From Flavobacteriales bacterium UBA1993 (GTDB lineage: Bacteria > Bacteroidota > Bacteroidia > Flavobacteriales_G > Salibacteraceae): a stretch of DNA of 57,642 nt. Below are positions 1 to 8,202 of the stretch, in pieces. Every line of letters starts with the position of its first letter. Position 1 is the first letter of the stretch. Below the pieces are notes generated by a model. The model ran no database searches, had not been told where the DNA came from, and saw nothing but the letters and a program-made list of their open reading frames with translations. The stretch spans positions 361 through 58,002 of the forward strand of contig DDCZ01000025.1 in the NCBI GenBank assembly GCA_002336485.1. The letters run 5' to 3'. The position numbers and the translations under genes were made by a program.

Positions 1-12
1 GTCACCCATTTT

Positions 13-927
13 TCATTTCTCAAATTTCCCATTGTATAGTGGGTGGTGTTTTAGCACTGTATCCTTGAGAAACTTTCGATCCAAATGCGTGTAGATTTCT
101 GTCGTGGTGATGGAGGCATGTCCAAGCATTTCCTGAACAGCTCTTAAATCGGCTCCATTTTCAACCAATTCGGTAGCGAAACTATGCCGCAACGTGTGCG
201 GGCTGATCTTCTTGCGAATTCCTGCCTGCACAGCCAGATCTCGGATAATGTAGAATATCATTACTCGACTGAGCCGCTTGCCACGTTTGTTTAAGAATAC
301 CACGTCTCGTTCGCCTTCAACTTGAGGTTGATGCACACGCACATTCTCTAGATAGTTCACGATGCTATCAATGGCTTGATCGTGGATCGGAATCAGGCGT
401 TCCTTGTTTCCTTTTCCAATCACGCGAATAAAACCTTCATTTAGGTACAGGTTGGAAATCAATAGACCAACTAATTCAGAAACGCGCAGCCCACAAGCAT
501 ACATTGTTTCGATGATGGCTCGGTTTCGTTCCCCTTCAGGTTTACTTCTGTCGATACACCCGAGCATTTCTTCTATTTCGGCATTGTTGAGTGTGTCAGG
601 TAGTTTCCGGCCGATTTTTGGGGACTCGAGTAGTGCTGTCGGGTTTACCTCAATCATTCCATCTAACTCAAGAAATTTGTAGAATGCCTTGACACCACTG
701 ATTATCCGAGCTTGTGAGTATGGAGCCAAGCCGATGCTTACAATCCATTTAACGAAGGCTTGAAGTTCCTTGTAGGTCACACGCTCAGGAGCCTTTTGGC
801 CTTCGCTTTCTGAGATAAACGAGGCAAGTTTGTCCACATCGCTCATGTAGGCGTCAACGCTGTTTTGACTTAGCGTGCGCTCCAATTTTAGGTATCCTTT
901 AAAGCCTTTTTTATGCGATTCCCACAT
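13..927 (-). CDS. xerD: Tyrosine site-specific recombinase XerD
   Basis: A 304-residue tyrosine recombinase of the Xer type. Xer recombinases resolve chromosome dimers at dif sites near the end of replication, acting with a partner (XerC) and FtsK. The N-terminal SAM-like DNA-binding domain covers about residues 1-100 and the catalytic domain about 110-295. All six catalytic residues are visible: Arg148 (in CGLRVSEL), Lys172 (GKGNKE), His244 and Arg247 (HTLRHSF), His270 (LGHAS) and the nucleophile Tyr279 (EIYTH). The length matches chromosomal XerC/XerD rather than the longer integrases of mobile elements. It is divergent from aroQ with about 87 bp between the start codons. Whether it is the XerC or XerD paralogue cannot be settled from this window alone. 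Confidence 0.9.
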   Translation of the reverse strand: MWESHKKGFKGYLKLERTLSQNSVDAYMSDVDKLASFISESEGQKAPERVTYKELQAFVKWIVSIGLAPYSQARIISGVKAFYKFLELDGMIEVNPTALLESPKIGRKLPDTLNNAEIEEMLGCIDRSKPEGERNRAIIETMYACGLRVSELVGLLISNLYLNEGFIRVIGKGNKERLIPIHDQAIDSIVNYLENVRVHQPQVEGERDVVFLNKRGKRLSRVMIFYIIRDLAVQAGIRKKISPHTLRHSFATELVENGADLRAVQEMLGHASITTTEIYTHLDRKFLKDTVLKHHPLYNGKFEK

Positions 928-1014
928 TTCAATTGTGAAGTTCGGGCTTTGTCAATCTTTTCTGACGATGAAATGAACTCTTTGTTCAAACTGAATGGTT
1001 CATATTTTCGTTCA

Positions 1015-1440
1015 ATGAAAATTGCAATTGTCAACGGTCCAAATCTGAATTTGGTTGGAAAGCGAGAGAAAGATGTTTATGGAACCGAAAGCTTCGAATC
1101 CTTCATTGCGAATCTTGATCAGCAGTTTAATGGAATTGAGCTGGTTTACCTACAGAGTAACGTGGAAGGTGAATTAATAAATTTTCTGCATGCCTTAAAC
1201 GAGCAAAAGGACGTTGCTGGAATTCTTCTAAATCCGGGTGGATACACCCATACTTCCATTGCTTTGGCTGATGCAGTTGCAGGCATCGATATTCCCACTA
1301 TTGAAATTCACATGACCAATATTTTTGCCAGAGAAGACTTTCGCCACGTAAGTTATGTGGGCAGAGCTGCGATAGGCAGCATAAGTGGATTTGGAATGGA
1401 AAGCTATTTACTTGGAGTTCTAAAGCTCCTGAATAAATAG
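1015..1440 (+). CDS. aroQ: Type II 3-dehydroquinate dehydratase
   Basis: A 141-residue type II dehydroquinase that converts 3-dehydroquinate to 3-dehydroshikimate in the shikimate pathway, in the cytosol, as a dodecamer in known members. The family signature NGPNLNLVG is at residues 7-15, with Arg17 and the catalytic Tyr22 (VYG) on the active-site lid. The substrate loop NPGGYTHTS and the EIHMTN segment with the catalytic His follow, as does the arginine in FRH. I start at ATG 1015 (MKIAIVNG). The open frame runs upstream to 913, but that part has no family similarity and would reach into xerD. aroE lies at 30943-31662, so the pathway genes are dispersed. Confidence 0.92.
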   Translation: MKIAIVNGPNLNLVGKREKDVYGTESFESFIANLDQQFNGIELVYLQSNVEGELINFLHALNEQKDVAGILLNPGGYTHTSIALADAVAGIDIPTIEIHMTNIFAREDFRHVSYVGRAAIGSISGFGMESYLLGVLKLLNK

Positions 1441-1441
1441 G

Positions 1442-2371
1442 TTATACCAAGCGATTTCGTTTAACGAGAAATCGATCCAAAATCTTCACCACGCCTTCGG
1501 AAATGTCGCATTCATTCCAATCGATTCCAAATTGTCGACAACGCAGCTTGACGTTATAAATACGTTCTTCTCTAAGCTTTTTGTAGGCATCCTGAACATC
1601 ATGCGGGTTAACCTTGATTTGCTCCTTCGTTTCTAGATCTTGAAATGTATAAGGTCTATTGTCAAACTCAAGGTTTACTTCAGAGTTTCTATCAAAAACA
1701 TGAAATAGCACAACCTCATGCTTATTATACCGCATGTGCTGGAGCGCATCGAATAGGGGAGTTTGGTCGCCTGTTTCGCGAAACAGTGAATCTGTAAAGT
1801 CTGAGAAGATTACGATAAGGGATCTCTTATGAGACTTTTCGGCCATCAAGTGCAGCGTGTCTACGATATTGCTTTGCTCAGCACCTTCGGTATTTGAGTA
1901 CACCTTTTCGAGTTCGTGGAATAAACTTGCATGATGAGATCCAGAACTTTTTGTCGCGGTGCTTAGTTCGATTTTGTCTCCAAATAATGTTACTCCAACT
2001 GCGTCGCGTTGTCGGCGCATTAAATAGATAAGCGAGGCGGCCGATTGAATAGCGAATTGAATCTTGCTCAGACTGTCTTCTTCAGGTGTATTTGGGTAAA
2101 ACATAGAAGCGCTTCGATCAATGAGAATATTGCATCGAAGATTCGTTTCTTCTTCATACCGCTTGACAAACATTTTATCGGTCCTTCCATACAGTTTCCA
2201 GTCTATGTGCTTGGTGCTTTCACCGGAGTTATAAGCTCGATGTTCAGCAAATTCAACGCTAAACCCATGAAAGGGACTTTTGTGTAGGCCCGTTATGAAA
2301 CCTTCAACCGCTTGCTTTGCAAGTAATTCCAATTTACCATAACGCTGGGCTTGAAAGTGATCGATGGACAT
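1442..2371 (-). CDS. DUF58 domain protein with von Willebrand A-like fold
   Basis: A 309-residue DUF58 protein. In this phylum such proteins are usually encoded near MoxR ATPases and the Bat aerotolerance proteins and are thought to act in a chaperone or metal-insertion machine; that role is inferred here. The DUF58 signature is visible at about residues 45-72 (GESTKHIDWKLYGR, then FVKRYEEE). The VWA metal-binding motif DRSAS is at residues 85-89. There are no transmembrane segments, so it is probably cytosolic. It converges on aroQ with one base between the stops. Neither moxR nor batB is beside it; a BatA-domain protein is about 37 kb away at 39092. Confidence 0.85.
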   Translation of the reverse strand: MSIDHFQAQRYGKLELLAKQAVEGFITGLHKSPFHGFSVEFAEHRAYNSGESTKHIDWKLYGRTDKMFVKRYEEETNLRCNILIDRSASMFYPNTPEEDSLSKIQFAIQSAASLIYLMRRQRDAVGVTLFGDKIELSTATKSSGSHHASLFHELEKVYSNTEGAEQSNIVDTLHLMAEKSHKRSLIVIFSDFTDSLFRETGDQTPLFDALQHMRYNKHEVVLFHVFDRNSEVNLEFDNRPYTFQDLETKEQIKVNPHDVQDAYKKLREERIYNVKLRCRQFGIDWNECDISEGVVKILDRFLVKRNRLV

Positions 2372-2416
2372 GGATACGATGTTACGAATCAGATAGGAGA
2401 GAAGCTGTTAAAAATG

Positions 2417-2450
2417 AAAAAGCCTCGATCCCATTGGGTCGAGGCTTTTT
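2417..2450 (-). terminator. Rho-independent terminator after trxA
   Basis: A perfect 12-bp inverted repeat with a 10-base loop. The stem starts with A5-GCC on the left and ends GGC-T5 on the right, so it can act in both directions. It lies 27 bp past the trxA stop and upstream of the DUF58 gene on the same strand, separating the two transcripts. Confidence 0.85.
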
Positions 2451-2476
2451 GCAACTGTTTAGTTAAGTTGCCGGGC

Positions 2477-2797
2477 TCAAGCAAGCTGAGCTTCCAGCTT
2501 TTTTATAAGTGTAGCTTTTGGCACTGCACCTACTTGACGATCAACCACTTCACCATTCTTAATAAATAGAATAGTTGGGATGCTTCGAATGCCATATTTA
2601 GTGGCTACACCTGGGTTCAAGTCAACGTTTAGTTTTCCTACAACGGCTTTATCACCATATTCATTTGCTACTTCTTCAACGATTGGACCCACCATGCGGC
2701 AAGGGCCACACCACTCGGCCCAAAAGTCGACTAATACTGGTTTATCTGATTTTAAAGCTGTCTCTTCAAAATTGCTGTCTGTGAATTCTAATGCCAT
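2477..2797 (-). CDS. trxA: Thioredoxin
   Basis: A 106-residue classical thioredoxin, a cytosolic dithiol-disulfide carrier that reduces ribonucleotide reductase, methionine sulfoxide reductases and other targets. The redox motif WCGPC has its cysteines at residues 30 and 33. The buried Asp24 (VDFWA) and the cis-proline segment SIPT near residue 74 are present. The length is that of a single-domain TrxA with no signal peptide. A TAGGTTTG -7 element lies 30 bp upstream of the ATG and a strong hairpin follows the stop, so it is probably transcribed alone. Confidence 0.95.
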   Translation of the reverse strand: MALEFTDSNFEETALKSDKPVLVDFWAEWCGPCRMVGPIVEEVANEYGDKAVVGKLNVDLNPGVATKYGIRSIPTILFIKNGEVVDRQVGAVPKATLIKKLEAQLA

Positions 2798-2826
2798 TTT
2801 TTTAAGTATGTATTTACAATGTTAAA

Positions 2827-2834
2827 CAAACCTA
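2827..2834 (-). promoter_or_regulatory. -7 promoter element for trxA (TAGGTTTG)
   Basis: The minus strand reads TAGGTTTG, an exact match to the Bacteroidota -7 consensus TAnnTTTG, 30 bp upstream of the trxA ATG. No convincing -33 TTTG was identified. Confidence 0.55.
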
Positions 2835-2930
2835 CATGAATTCTGTGGACCGAAGTCCTTACAAACAAGCACTTTTTCACATAGGTTATATCTAATTATT
2901 ATCTGTGCTCGTAAGGCTAAGCACAAAAGG

Positions 2931-2955
2931 TTGGCCCAGATTAAATTCGGGCCAA
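2931..2955 (-). terminator. Rho-independent terminator after dnaE
   Basis: A perfect 7-bp GC-rich stem (TTGGCCC / GGGCCAA) with an 11-base loop, starting about 5 bp past the dnaE stop. On the minus strand it is followed by CCTTTTG, a short T-run, so it is a moderate terminator for dnaE. Confidence 0.7.
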
Positions 2956-2959
2956 ATTG

Positions 2960-5900
2960 TCAGACTTTCTCGACGCGCCATGTGATTTTCTCCATGGACT
3001 CGAGCTCAGAAGTAAGCTCGCGTGACAAGTTGACCTTAATGCTTCGCGACGGCATTTCAATACTGGTGCCGTTTTCATGCACATTAACCTGCAATGGAAT
3101 TGTGCCCTTGTTCTTGTTCATAAGGGTTCTGATGTTCGTGATCATTGGCTCATCCAAATCGTCCAGAAGAATATTAACCGCAACTTTTTTAATTTTCTTG
3201 TCCCGAAGTTCCGATAGAAGGTCGATGCTTCCTACTGAAAGTCGGTTTACCTCACGCATGTCCTTTTTGTTATACCAGCTATCAATTTTCACAGTGATTA
3301 AGACGAACCAATATTCGTTTAAATAGTTGCGATGGCGGATGTAGTCGTCCTTGAAAAGAGCAAACTCAAATGTTCCGCTATAATCTTCCACAATAAACTT
3401 TCCGAATGGAGATCCAGTCTTAGTCGTGAGATGCGAAACGCTCGTAATTATTCCTGCGACCTTGGTTTCGCGACGCTTTTTTACTTCTTCAATACTTTCA
3501 AGGTCGATCACCTTGGCGTTGGCAAATTGTTCGAGCTCAAATTTGAAATCATCTAGTGGATGCCCAGAGATGTAGATCCCAACGACCTCTTTTTCACGGT
3601 TCAATTGATCGAGGGTTCGCCACTCAGGAGCCGGCGGAATCATAGGTTCCGGGATGTCTGCATCCTCAGACTCCCCAAATAACGATGCTTGGGATGAGTT
3701 TTCCGCTTCTTGTACCGCATTGCCATAACGTATGGCCTTTTCAATCAGACTTTGACCTTTTTCATCTTCAGCAAAGTATTGTGCTCTATGAATGTTTTCA
3801 AAAGAGTCGAAAGAACCCGCAAGAGCCAAACCCTCAAAGTTCTTTTTATTCACTGTCCGCAAATCGAGTCTCGATGAAAACCCAAATATGGATTGAAACG
3901 GGCCGTTTTCTTTGCGTTCGGTTACGATTGCTTCAACGGCTGCCTCGCCCACACCTTTGATTGCACCCATTCCGAATCGAATTTCATCCTTCGCATTTAC
4001 GGTGAATTTATAAGACGATTCGTTTACTGATGGACCTAGAACCGGAATGCCTGCGCGTTTACATTCTTCCATAAAAAAGGTCACCTTCTTTATGTCATTC
4101 ATGTTGTGGGTAAGCACGGACGCCATATACTCGGCAGGATAGTTTGCTTTTAAATAGGCGGTTTGAAAGGCGACAAGTGAGTAAGCAGCTGAGTGCGATC
4201 GGTTGAAACCGTATTCAGCAAATCGCATCATCACGTCAAAAATCTCATCCGCTTGTTCGGCGGCTATTTCGTTGTGTTTTTCGCAACCCTCACGAAAGAT
4301 GACCTTCTGCTGCTGCATGACGTCCATCTTCTTCTTTCCCATTGCACGTCGCAAAATGTCCGCAGCACCGAGACTATACCCAGCAAGAATTTGAGCTGTT
4401 TGCATAATTTGCTCCTGATAGACCATAATCCCGTAGGTGTCTTTCAGAATTGGTTCTAGCTTCTCGTGTGGGTATTTGACTTCTTCGGCGCCCTGCTTTC
4501 GCTTTATAAACGTGTCTATGAACTGCAATGGCCCTGGCCGATAAAGCGCGTTCATGGCTATTAGATCCTCTATGTCGGTTGGGACGAGGTTTCGAAGATG
4601 CTTTTGCATTCCAACGGACTCGAATTGGAATGTTCCATTCGTTTCCCCGGCTTGATAGAGTTCAAATGTTACTGGATCATCCAGCGGTATTTCATCTGGA
4701 TTGATCAGTACTCCATGCCGTTCATGAATGAGCTGAATTGCATCCTTCATGATCGTGAGGGTCTTTAATCCCAGAAAGTCCATTTTTAGCAGTCCTGCGC
4801 TTTCGACAACACTGTTATCAAATTGAGTCACTAACAAGTCCGAATCCTTGGCTGTAGCTACTGGTATGAACTCCCGAATATCTTCAGGAGTAATAATAAC
4901 TCCACAGGCATGTATACCCGTATTCCGCACCGATCCCTCCAGTTTTCGAGCTTGGTTCAGGATTTTACCCTCTTCGTTGTCCCGTTCACTGATATCTATT
5001 AACTGCTTAACATTGATGAGGTCATCCCCGTTAAATTCCTTTTTTAGTTCATCGTCGGTTCGGCCGAAAATGTGCTTAAACTTCTTTAGGTCAGGGACAA
5101 GCTTTGCGATCCGGTCTGAGTCAGAAAGCGGAAGTTCCATAACTCTTGAAACATCTCGGATACTGGATTTTGCAGCCATGCTGCCATAGGTAATAATCTG
5201 AGCCACCTGCGTTTGGCCATACTTGTTTACGACATAATCAATGATTCGATCACGGCCTTCGTCATCGAAATCAATATCAATATCGGGCATTGTGACCCGC
5301 TCCGGATTTAAGAATCGCTCAAACAGCAGTTTGTATTTTATGGGATCGATATTGGTAATGCCAATCGCGAACGCCACCGCCGATCCTGCCGCCGATCCAC
5401 GACCAGGGCCAACCCAAACTCCCCGGTTACGTGCTTCCGTTGTAAAATCTTGAACGATCAGGAAATATCCAGGAAATCCCATGTCCTTAATCACCTTCAA
5501 CTCGAAGAGGAGGCGATCTTTTATTTCCTCCGTTATTTCACCGTATTTCTTCTTTGCACCTTCAAAGGAGAGATGTTCCAGAAACTCATTTTCTCCAGCA
5601 AATTCGTCTGGGATATCAAATTTGGGGAGTAGAATGTCCCTGCCCAATCGATACTCTTCCACCTTATCTGTGATCTCAGATATTGTCAAAATGGCTTCAG
5701 GCAAGTCTTTGAAAAGAGCCTTCATTTCATCGGCTGACTTGAAATAGAATTCCTGATTAGGCATTCCAAATCGAAAACCGCGACCGCGCCCAATCGGTGT
5801 GCTTTGCTGCTCACCGTCTTTGACACACAATAGAATGTCATGGGCATTGGCATCCTCCTTGTTTTGATAATAAACATCGTTTGCCGCGAAGTATTTGACT

Positions 5901-7258
5901 CCGTACTTATTACAAAACTGGAGAAGCACTTTGTTGACCCGTTTCTCTTCTTCCAGGTCGTGTCGCATCAATTGGACATAGAAGTCCTCTCCAAACTGTT
6001 GATGCCAATAGACAAATGCTTTTTCGGCTTGACTTTCCCCAATATTCAATATTAGGTTGGCTACTTCACCACCTAAACCGCCACTCGTGCAGATTAGGTC
6101 ATCTTTAAATTCTTCAATGCATTCCCTTCCAACACGAGGCAAACCAGCATAGTAACCATCAATAAATCCGACAGAACAAAGTTTTGCCAAATTGTGATAT
6201 CCAGCTTCGTTTTTAGCGATTAGAACTTGCTTAAATCGACGATCTGGGGCGTCTTTGGTAAATTGATGTTTCTCGTATTCATCTGCCACATAAAACTCAC
6301 AACCAACAATCGCCTTTATTCCAGCCAGTTCACACTCCCTTACGAAGTGAAAAACTCCCATCATGTTACCCAAATCGGTAATCGCAATTGCGGGCATATT
6401 CAGCGCAGCCGCATGCCGTACTATGGATTTAATGGCAGAGGTCGACTGCAGTATGGAGAATTGTGTATGATTATGAAGATGCGTAAACGGAACATCCTTT
6501 AGTAGTGCTTCATTTTCCTCATGAGCTGCTTGATCGGAATCATCTTCGTCTTCAAATATGTCAGAATCGTCAATATCCTCCGGAGTGTACGGCTGTATAT
6601 TCAGCCCAATCAGTTTAAATGGCTTTGGGTTAGCCTCCTTAAACGCTTTTACCTTATCGGCACTTGAGTCCAGTTCTTTGGCACCGATTACACCGATTCT
6701 TACCAGTTCTAAAAAACACCTCGAAGTTGCTTCTACATCGGCAGATGCATTGTGAGCGTTGTCTACTTTTTCATGAAAAAGCTTATCGTTCAACTCACTA
6801 AGCGTTGGGTATTTAAAGCTTTTGCCGCGCCCACCTGGCAGCTGACAGAATGCCGTGCTCAGTTGCATTGTGTCTAATGTACGCTTGGACATTAATCCGT
6901 CGTCACGCGTAGCACGAGCGTATTCTGCACCCATCACTTTCATGTCGAACTCGACATTGTGACCTATTGCAAACTGGGATTTCGCTAGCGCCGATTGAAA
7001 TTCGTCAAAGACAAACTCTATTGAGGCCCCAACTTTTTGTGCACGCTCGGTGCTAATTCCATGAATTTTTTCGGCGTTGAAGGGGATCGTAAAGCCATCG
7101 GGTTTTATTATGAAGTTCTTAACCTCGATCAGCTCTCCCATTTCGTCGTGGAGTTGCCAAGCAAGCTGAACGACTCGCGGAAACAATTCAAATTCTGAAA
7201 CTGGGGCTTTCCAGTTTTCAATTATACCCGTCGTTTCCGTGTCAAAAATGAGATACAT
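2960..7258 (-). CDS. dnaE: DNA polymerase III alpha subunit with fused N-terminal proofreading exonuclease
   Basis: A 1432-residue replicative polymerase. Residues 1-190 are a DEDDh exonuclease like DnaQ: D6 and E8 in FDTETTG, GHNVEFD in the middle, and the HNASAD His/Asp motif at the end. A PHP domain begins at about residue 256 (THLHNHTQFS). The palm motif PDIDIDFDD with two catalytic aspartates is at about residues 655-665. The fingers and tandem helix-hairpin-helix (IKGVGEAA, about 1095) and an OB fold near 1270 follow. The fusion puts proofreading on the alpha chain and is known from other Bacteroidota. The PHP motif reads ITDLGN where active PHP domains have TDHGN, so the PHP is probably inactive. 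Expressed alone, with a terminator downstream. Confidence 0.95.
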   Translation of the reverse strand: MYLIFDTETTGIIENWKAPVSEFELFPRVVQLAWQLHDEMGELIEVKNFIIKPDGFTIPFNAEKIHGISTERAQKVGASIEFVFDEFQSALAKSQFAIGHNVEFDMKVMGAEYARATRDDGLMSKRTLDTMQLSTAFCQLPGGRGKSFKYPTLSELNDKLFHEKVDNAHNASADVEATSRCFLELVRIGVIGAKELDSSADKVKAFKEANPKPFKLIGLNIQPYTPEDIDDSDIFEDEDDSDQAAHEENEALLKDVPFTHLHNHTQFSILQSTSAIKSIVRHAAALNMPAIAITDLGNMMGVFHFVRECELAGIKAIVGCEFYVADEYEKHQFTKDAPDRRFKQVLIAKNEAGYHNLAKLCSVGFIDGYYAGLPRVGRECIEEFKDDLICTSGGLGGEVANLILNIGESQAEKAFVYWHQQFGEDFYVQLMRHDLEEEKRVNKVLLQFCNKYGVKYFAANDVYYQNKEDANAHDILLCVKDGEQQSTPIGRGRGFRFGMPNQEFYFKSADEMKALFKDLPEAILTISEITDKVEEYRLGRDILLPKFDIPDEFAGENEFLEHLSFEGAKKKYGEITEEIKDRLLFELKVIKDMGFPGYFLIVQDFTTEARNRGVWVGPGRGSAAGSAVAFAIGITNIDPIKYKLLFERFLNPERVTMPDIDIDFDDEGRDRIIDYVVNKYGQTQVAQIITYGSMAAKSSIRDVSRVMELPLSDSDRIAKLVPDLKKFKHIFGRTDDELKKEFNGDDLINVKQLIDISERDNEEGKILNQARKLEGSVRNTGIHACGVIITPEDIREFIPVATAKDSDLLVTQFDNSVVESAGLLKMDFLGLKTLTIMKDAIQLIHERHGVLINPDEIPLDDPVTFELYQAGETNGTFQFESVGMQKHLRNLVPTDIEDLIAMNALYRPGPLQFIDTFIKRKQGAEEVKYPHEKLEPILKDTYGIMVYQEQIMQTAQILAGYSLGAADILRRAMGKKKMDVMQQQKVIFREGCEKHNEIAAEQADEIFDVMMRFAEYGFNRSHSAAYSLVAFQTAYLKANYPAEYMASVLTHNMNDIKKVTFFMEECKRAGIPVLGPSVNESSYKFTVNAKDEIRFGMGAIKGVGEAAVEAIVTERKENGPFQSIFGFSSRLDLRTVNKKNFEGLALAGSFDSFENIHRAQYFAEDEKGQSLIEKAIRYGNAVQEAENSSQASLFGESEDADIPEPMIPPAPEWRTLDQLNREKEVVGIYISGHPLDDFKFELEQFANAKVIDLESIEEVKKRRETKVAGIITSVSHLTTKTGSPFGKFIVEDYSGTFEFALFKDDYIRHRNYLNEYWFVLITVKIDSWYNKKDMREVNRLSVGSIDLLSELRDKKIKKVAVNILLDDLDEPMITNIRTLMNKNKGTIPLQVNVHENGTSIEMPSRSIKVNLSRELTSELESMEKITWRVEKV

Positions 7259-7413
7259 GTGCAGTCTTTATCTGAACTCTAAAGTTAATCACGCTTAGCT
7301 TTTTATTGCCCAATGTTGATAGATTGTGAAGAAGAATATTTGAGCTACCAACCTTTATTTAGCATACTCTTGAAACAACTGTAAATTGTAGTTTTACCAA
7401 AACAATTACCGCT

Positions 7414-8112
7414 ATGCAAATTCGATTTTGGAGTTTTCTAATTCTAATTGCTTCAATCACTTTTTCGTGTGATCAGTGCAAAGATGTCAACTGCTTAAAT
7501 AGCGGAACTTGCGTAGATGGAGACTGCGAATGCTTGGATGGTTTCAGCGGTACAACTTGCGAACTGGAGGATAAGTGTGTCACGGGTAATGTGTCTTGCG
7601 AGAACGGTGGGCTCTGCCAAGATGGGGCATGTGCATGTGAAGACGGTTACAGCGGAGACAGCTGTGAAGACGAAGACAAGTGCATTACAAAGGACATTGA
7701 TTGCGAAAATGGAGGTGATTGTGATGATGGCTCATGCGAATGTCTCCCGGGCTATTTTGGGGATAGGTGCCAATACTTTCAGACTGCAGTGAGTCGAGAC
7801 GACTTCTTAGGCGATTTTGACGTTGACGAAGATTGCACCACTGGTACTTACGCGTATTCTTCTAGTGTCACTGCGGGTAGTGGCTCAAACGAAATTGGCA
7901 TCAGCAACTTTTACGAGGTCTTCAGTAATAACGTGATAGCCACAGTTGATGGATATGATATCACAATTGCGTACCAAGAACCAGATACTGCAGGAGTCTT
8001 TGTTAGTGGTTCAGGCTCAATGAACGAGGATATGGACGAGATCACGCTAGAGTATACCGTTTCAAATTCCACTACATCAGATGACTGCAGTGGTGTTTGG
8101 ACAAGAAACTAG
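7414..8112 (+). CDS. Lipoprotein with three EGF-like repeats
   Basis: A 232-residue predicted lipoprotein. A hydrophobic signal peptide ends in TFSC with the candidate lipidated Cys19; the lipobox is imperfect. Residues about 22-115 hold three EGF-like repeats, each with six cysteines in the spacing seen in animal EGF modules (CxNGGxC ... CxCxxGYxGxxC). A linker rich in D and E separates them. The last 115 residues form an uncharacterised acidic domain, probably beta-rich, with two cysteines. EGF-like modules are uncommon in bacteria but occur in marine Bacteroidota surface proteins. It would sit on the outer membrane and could bind calcium or a surface ligand, which is inference. It is monocistronic, between dnaE (divergent) and the SulP gene. 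Confidence 0.7.
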   Translation: MQIRFWSFLILIASITFSCDQCKDVNCLNSGTCVDGDCECLDGFSGTTCELEDKCVTGNVSCENGGLCQDGACACEDGYSGDSCEDEDKCITKDIDCENGGDCDDGSCECLPGYFGDRCQYFQTAVSRDDFLGDFDVDEDCTTGTYAYSSSVTAGSGSNEIGISNFYEVFSNNVIATVDGYDITIAYQEPDTAGVFVSGSGSMNEDMDEITLEYTVSNSTTSDDCSGVWTRN

Positions 8113-8171
8113 AATGCGCTCTTCCTGACGAAATGATACCTGCTTCTTAAATTTTAGAATAGAAAGAAGTC

Positions 8172-8179
8172 TACCTTCG
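8172..8179 (+). promoter_or_regulatory. -7 promoter element for the SulP gene (TACCTTCG)
   Basis: TACCTTCG lies 23 bp upstream of the SulP ATG. It matches TAnnTTTG except for T to C in the third T, and the same octamer precedes the DEAD-box gene at 18471. Confidence 0.5.
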
Positions 8180-8202
8180 CGCCCTTTTTCACCAGGCCAA
8201 GC

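Noticed and set aside
404..682. Open frame opposite xerD
   Set aside because: Shadow frame of a confident gene with no family resemblance.
13..927. xerD as the integrase of a mobile element
   Set aside because: It has chromosomal Xer length, is next to core genes, and no att-like repeat or cargo is seen.
913..1014. N-terminal extension of aroQ
   Set aside because: It lacks similarity and would overlap the divergent xerD start.
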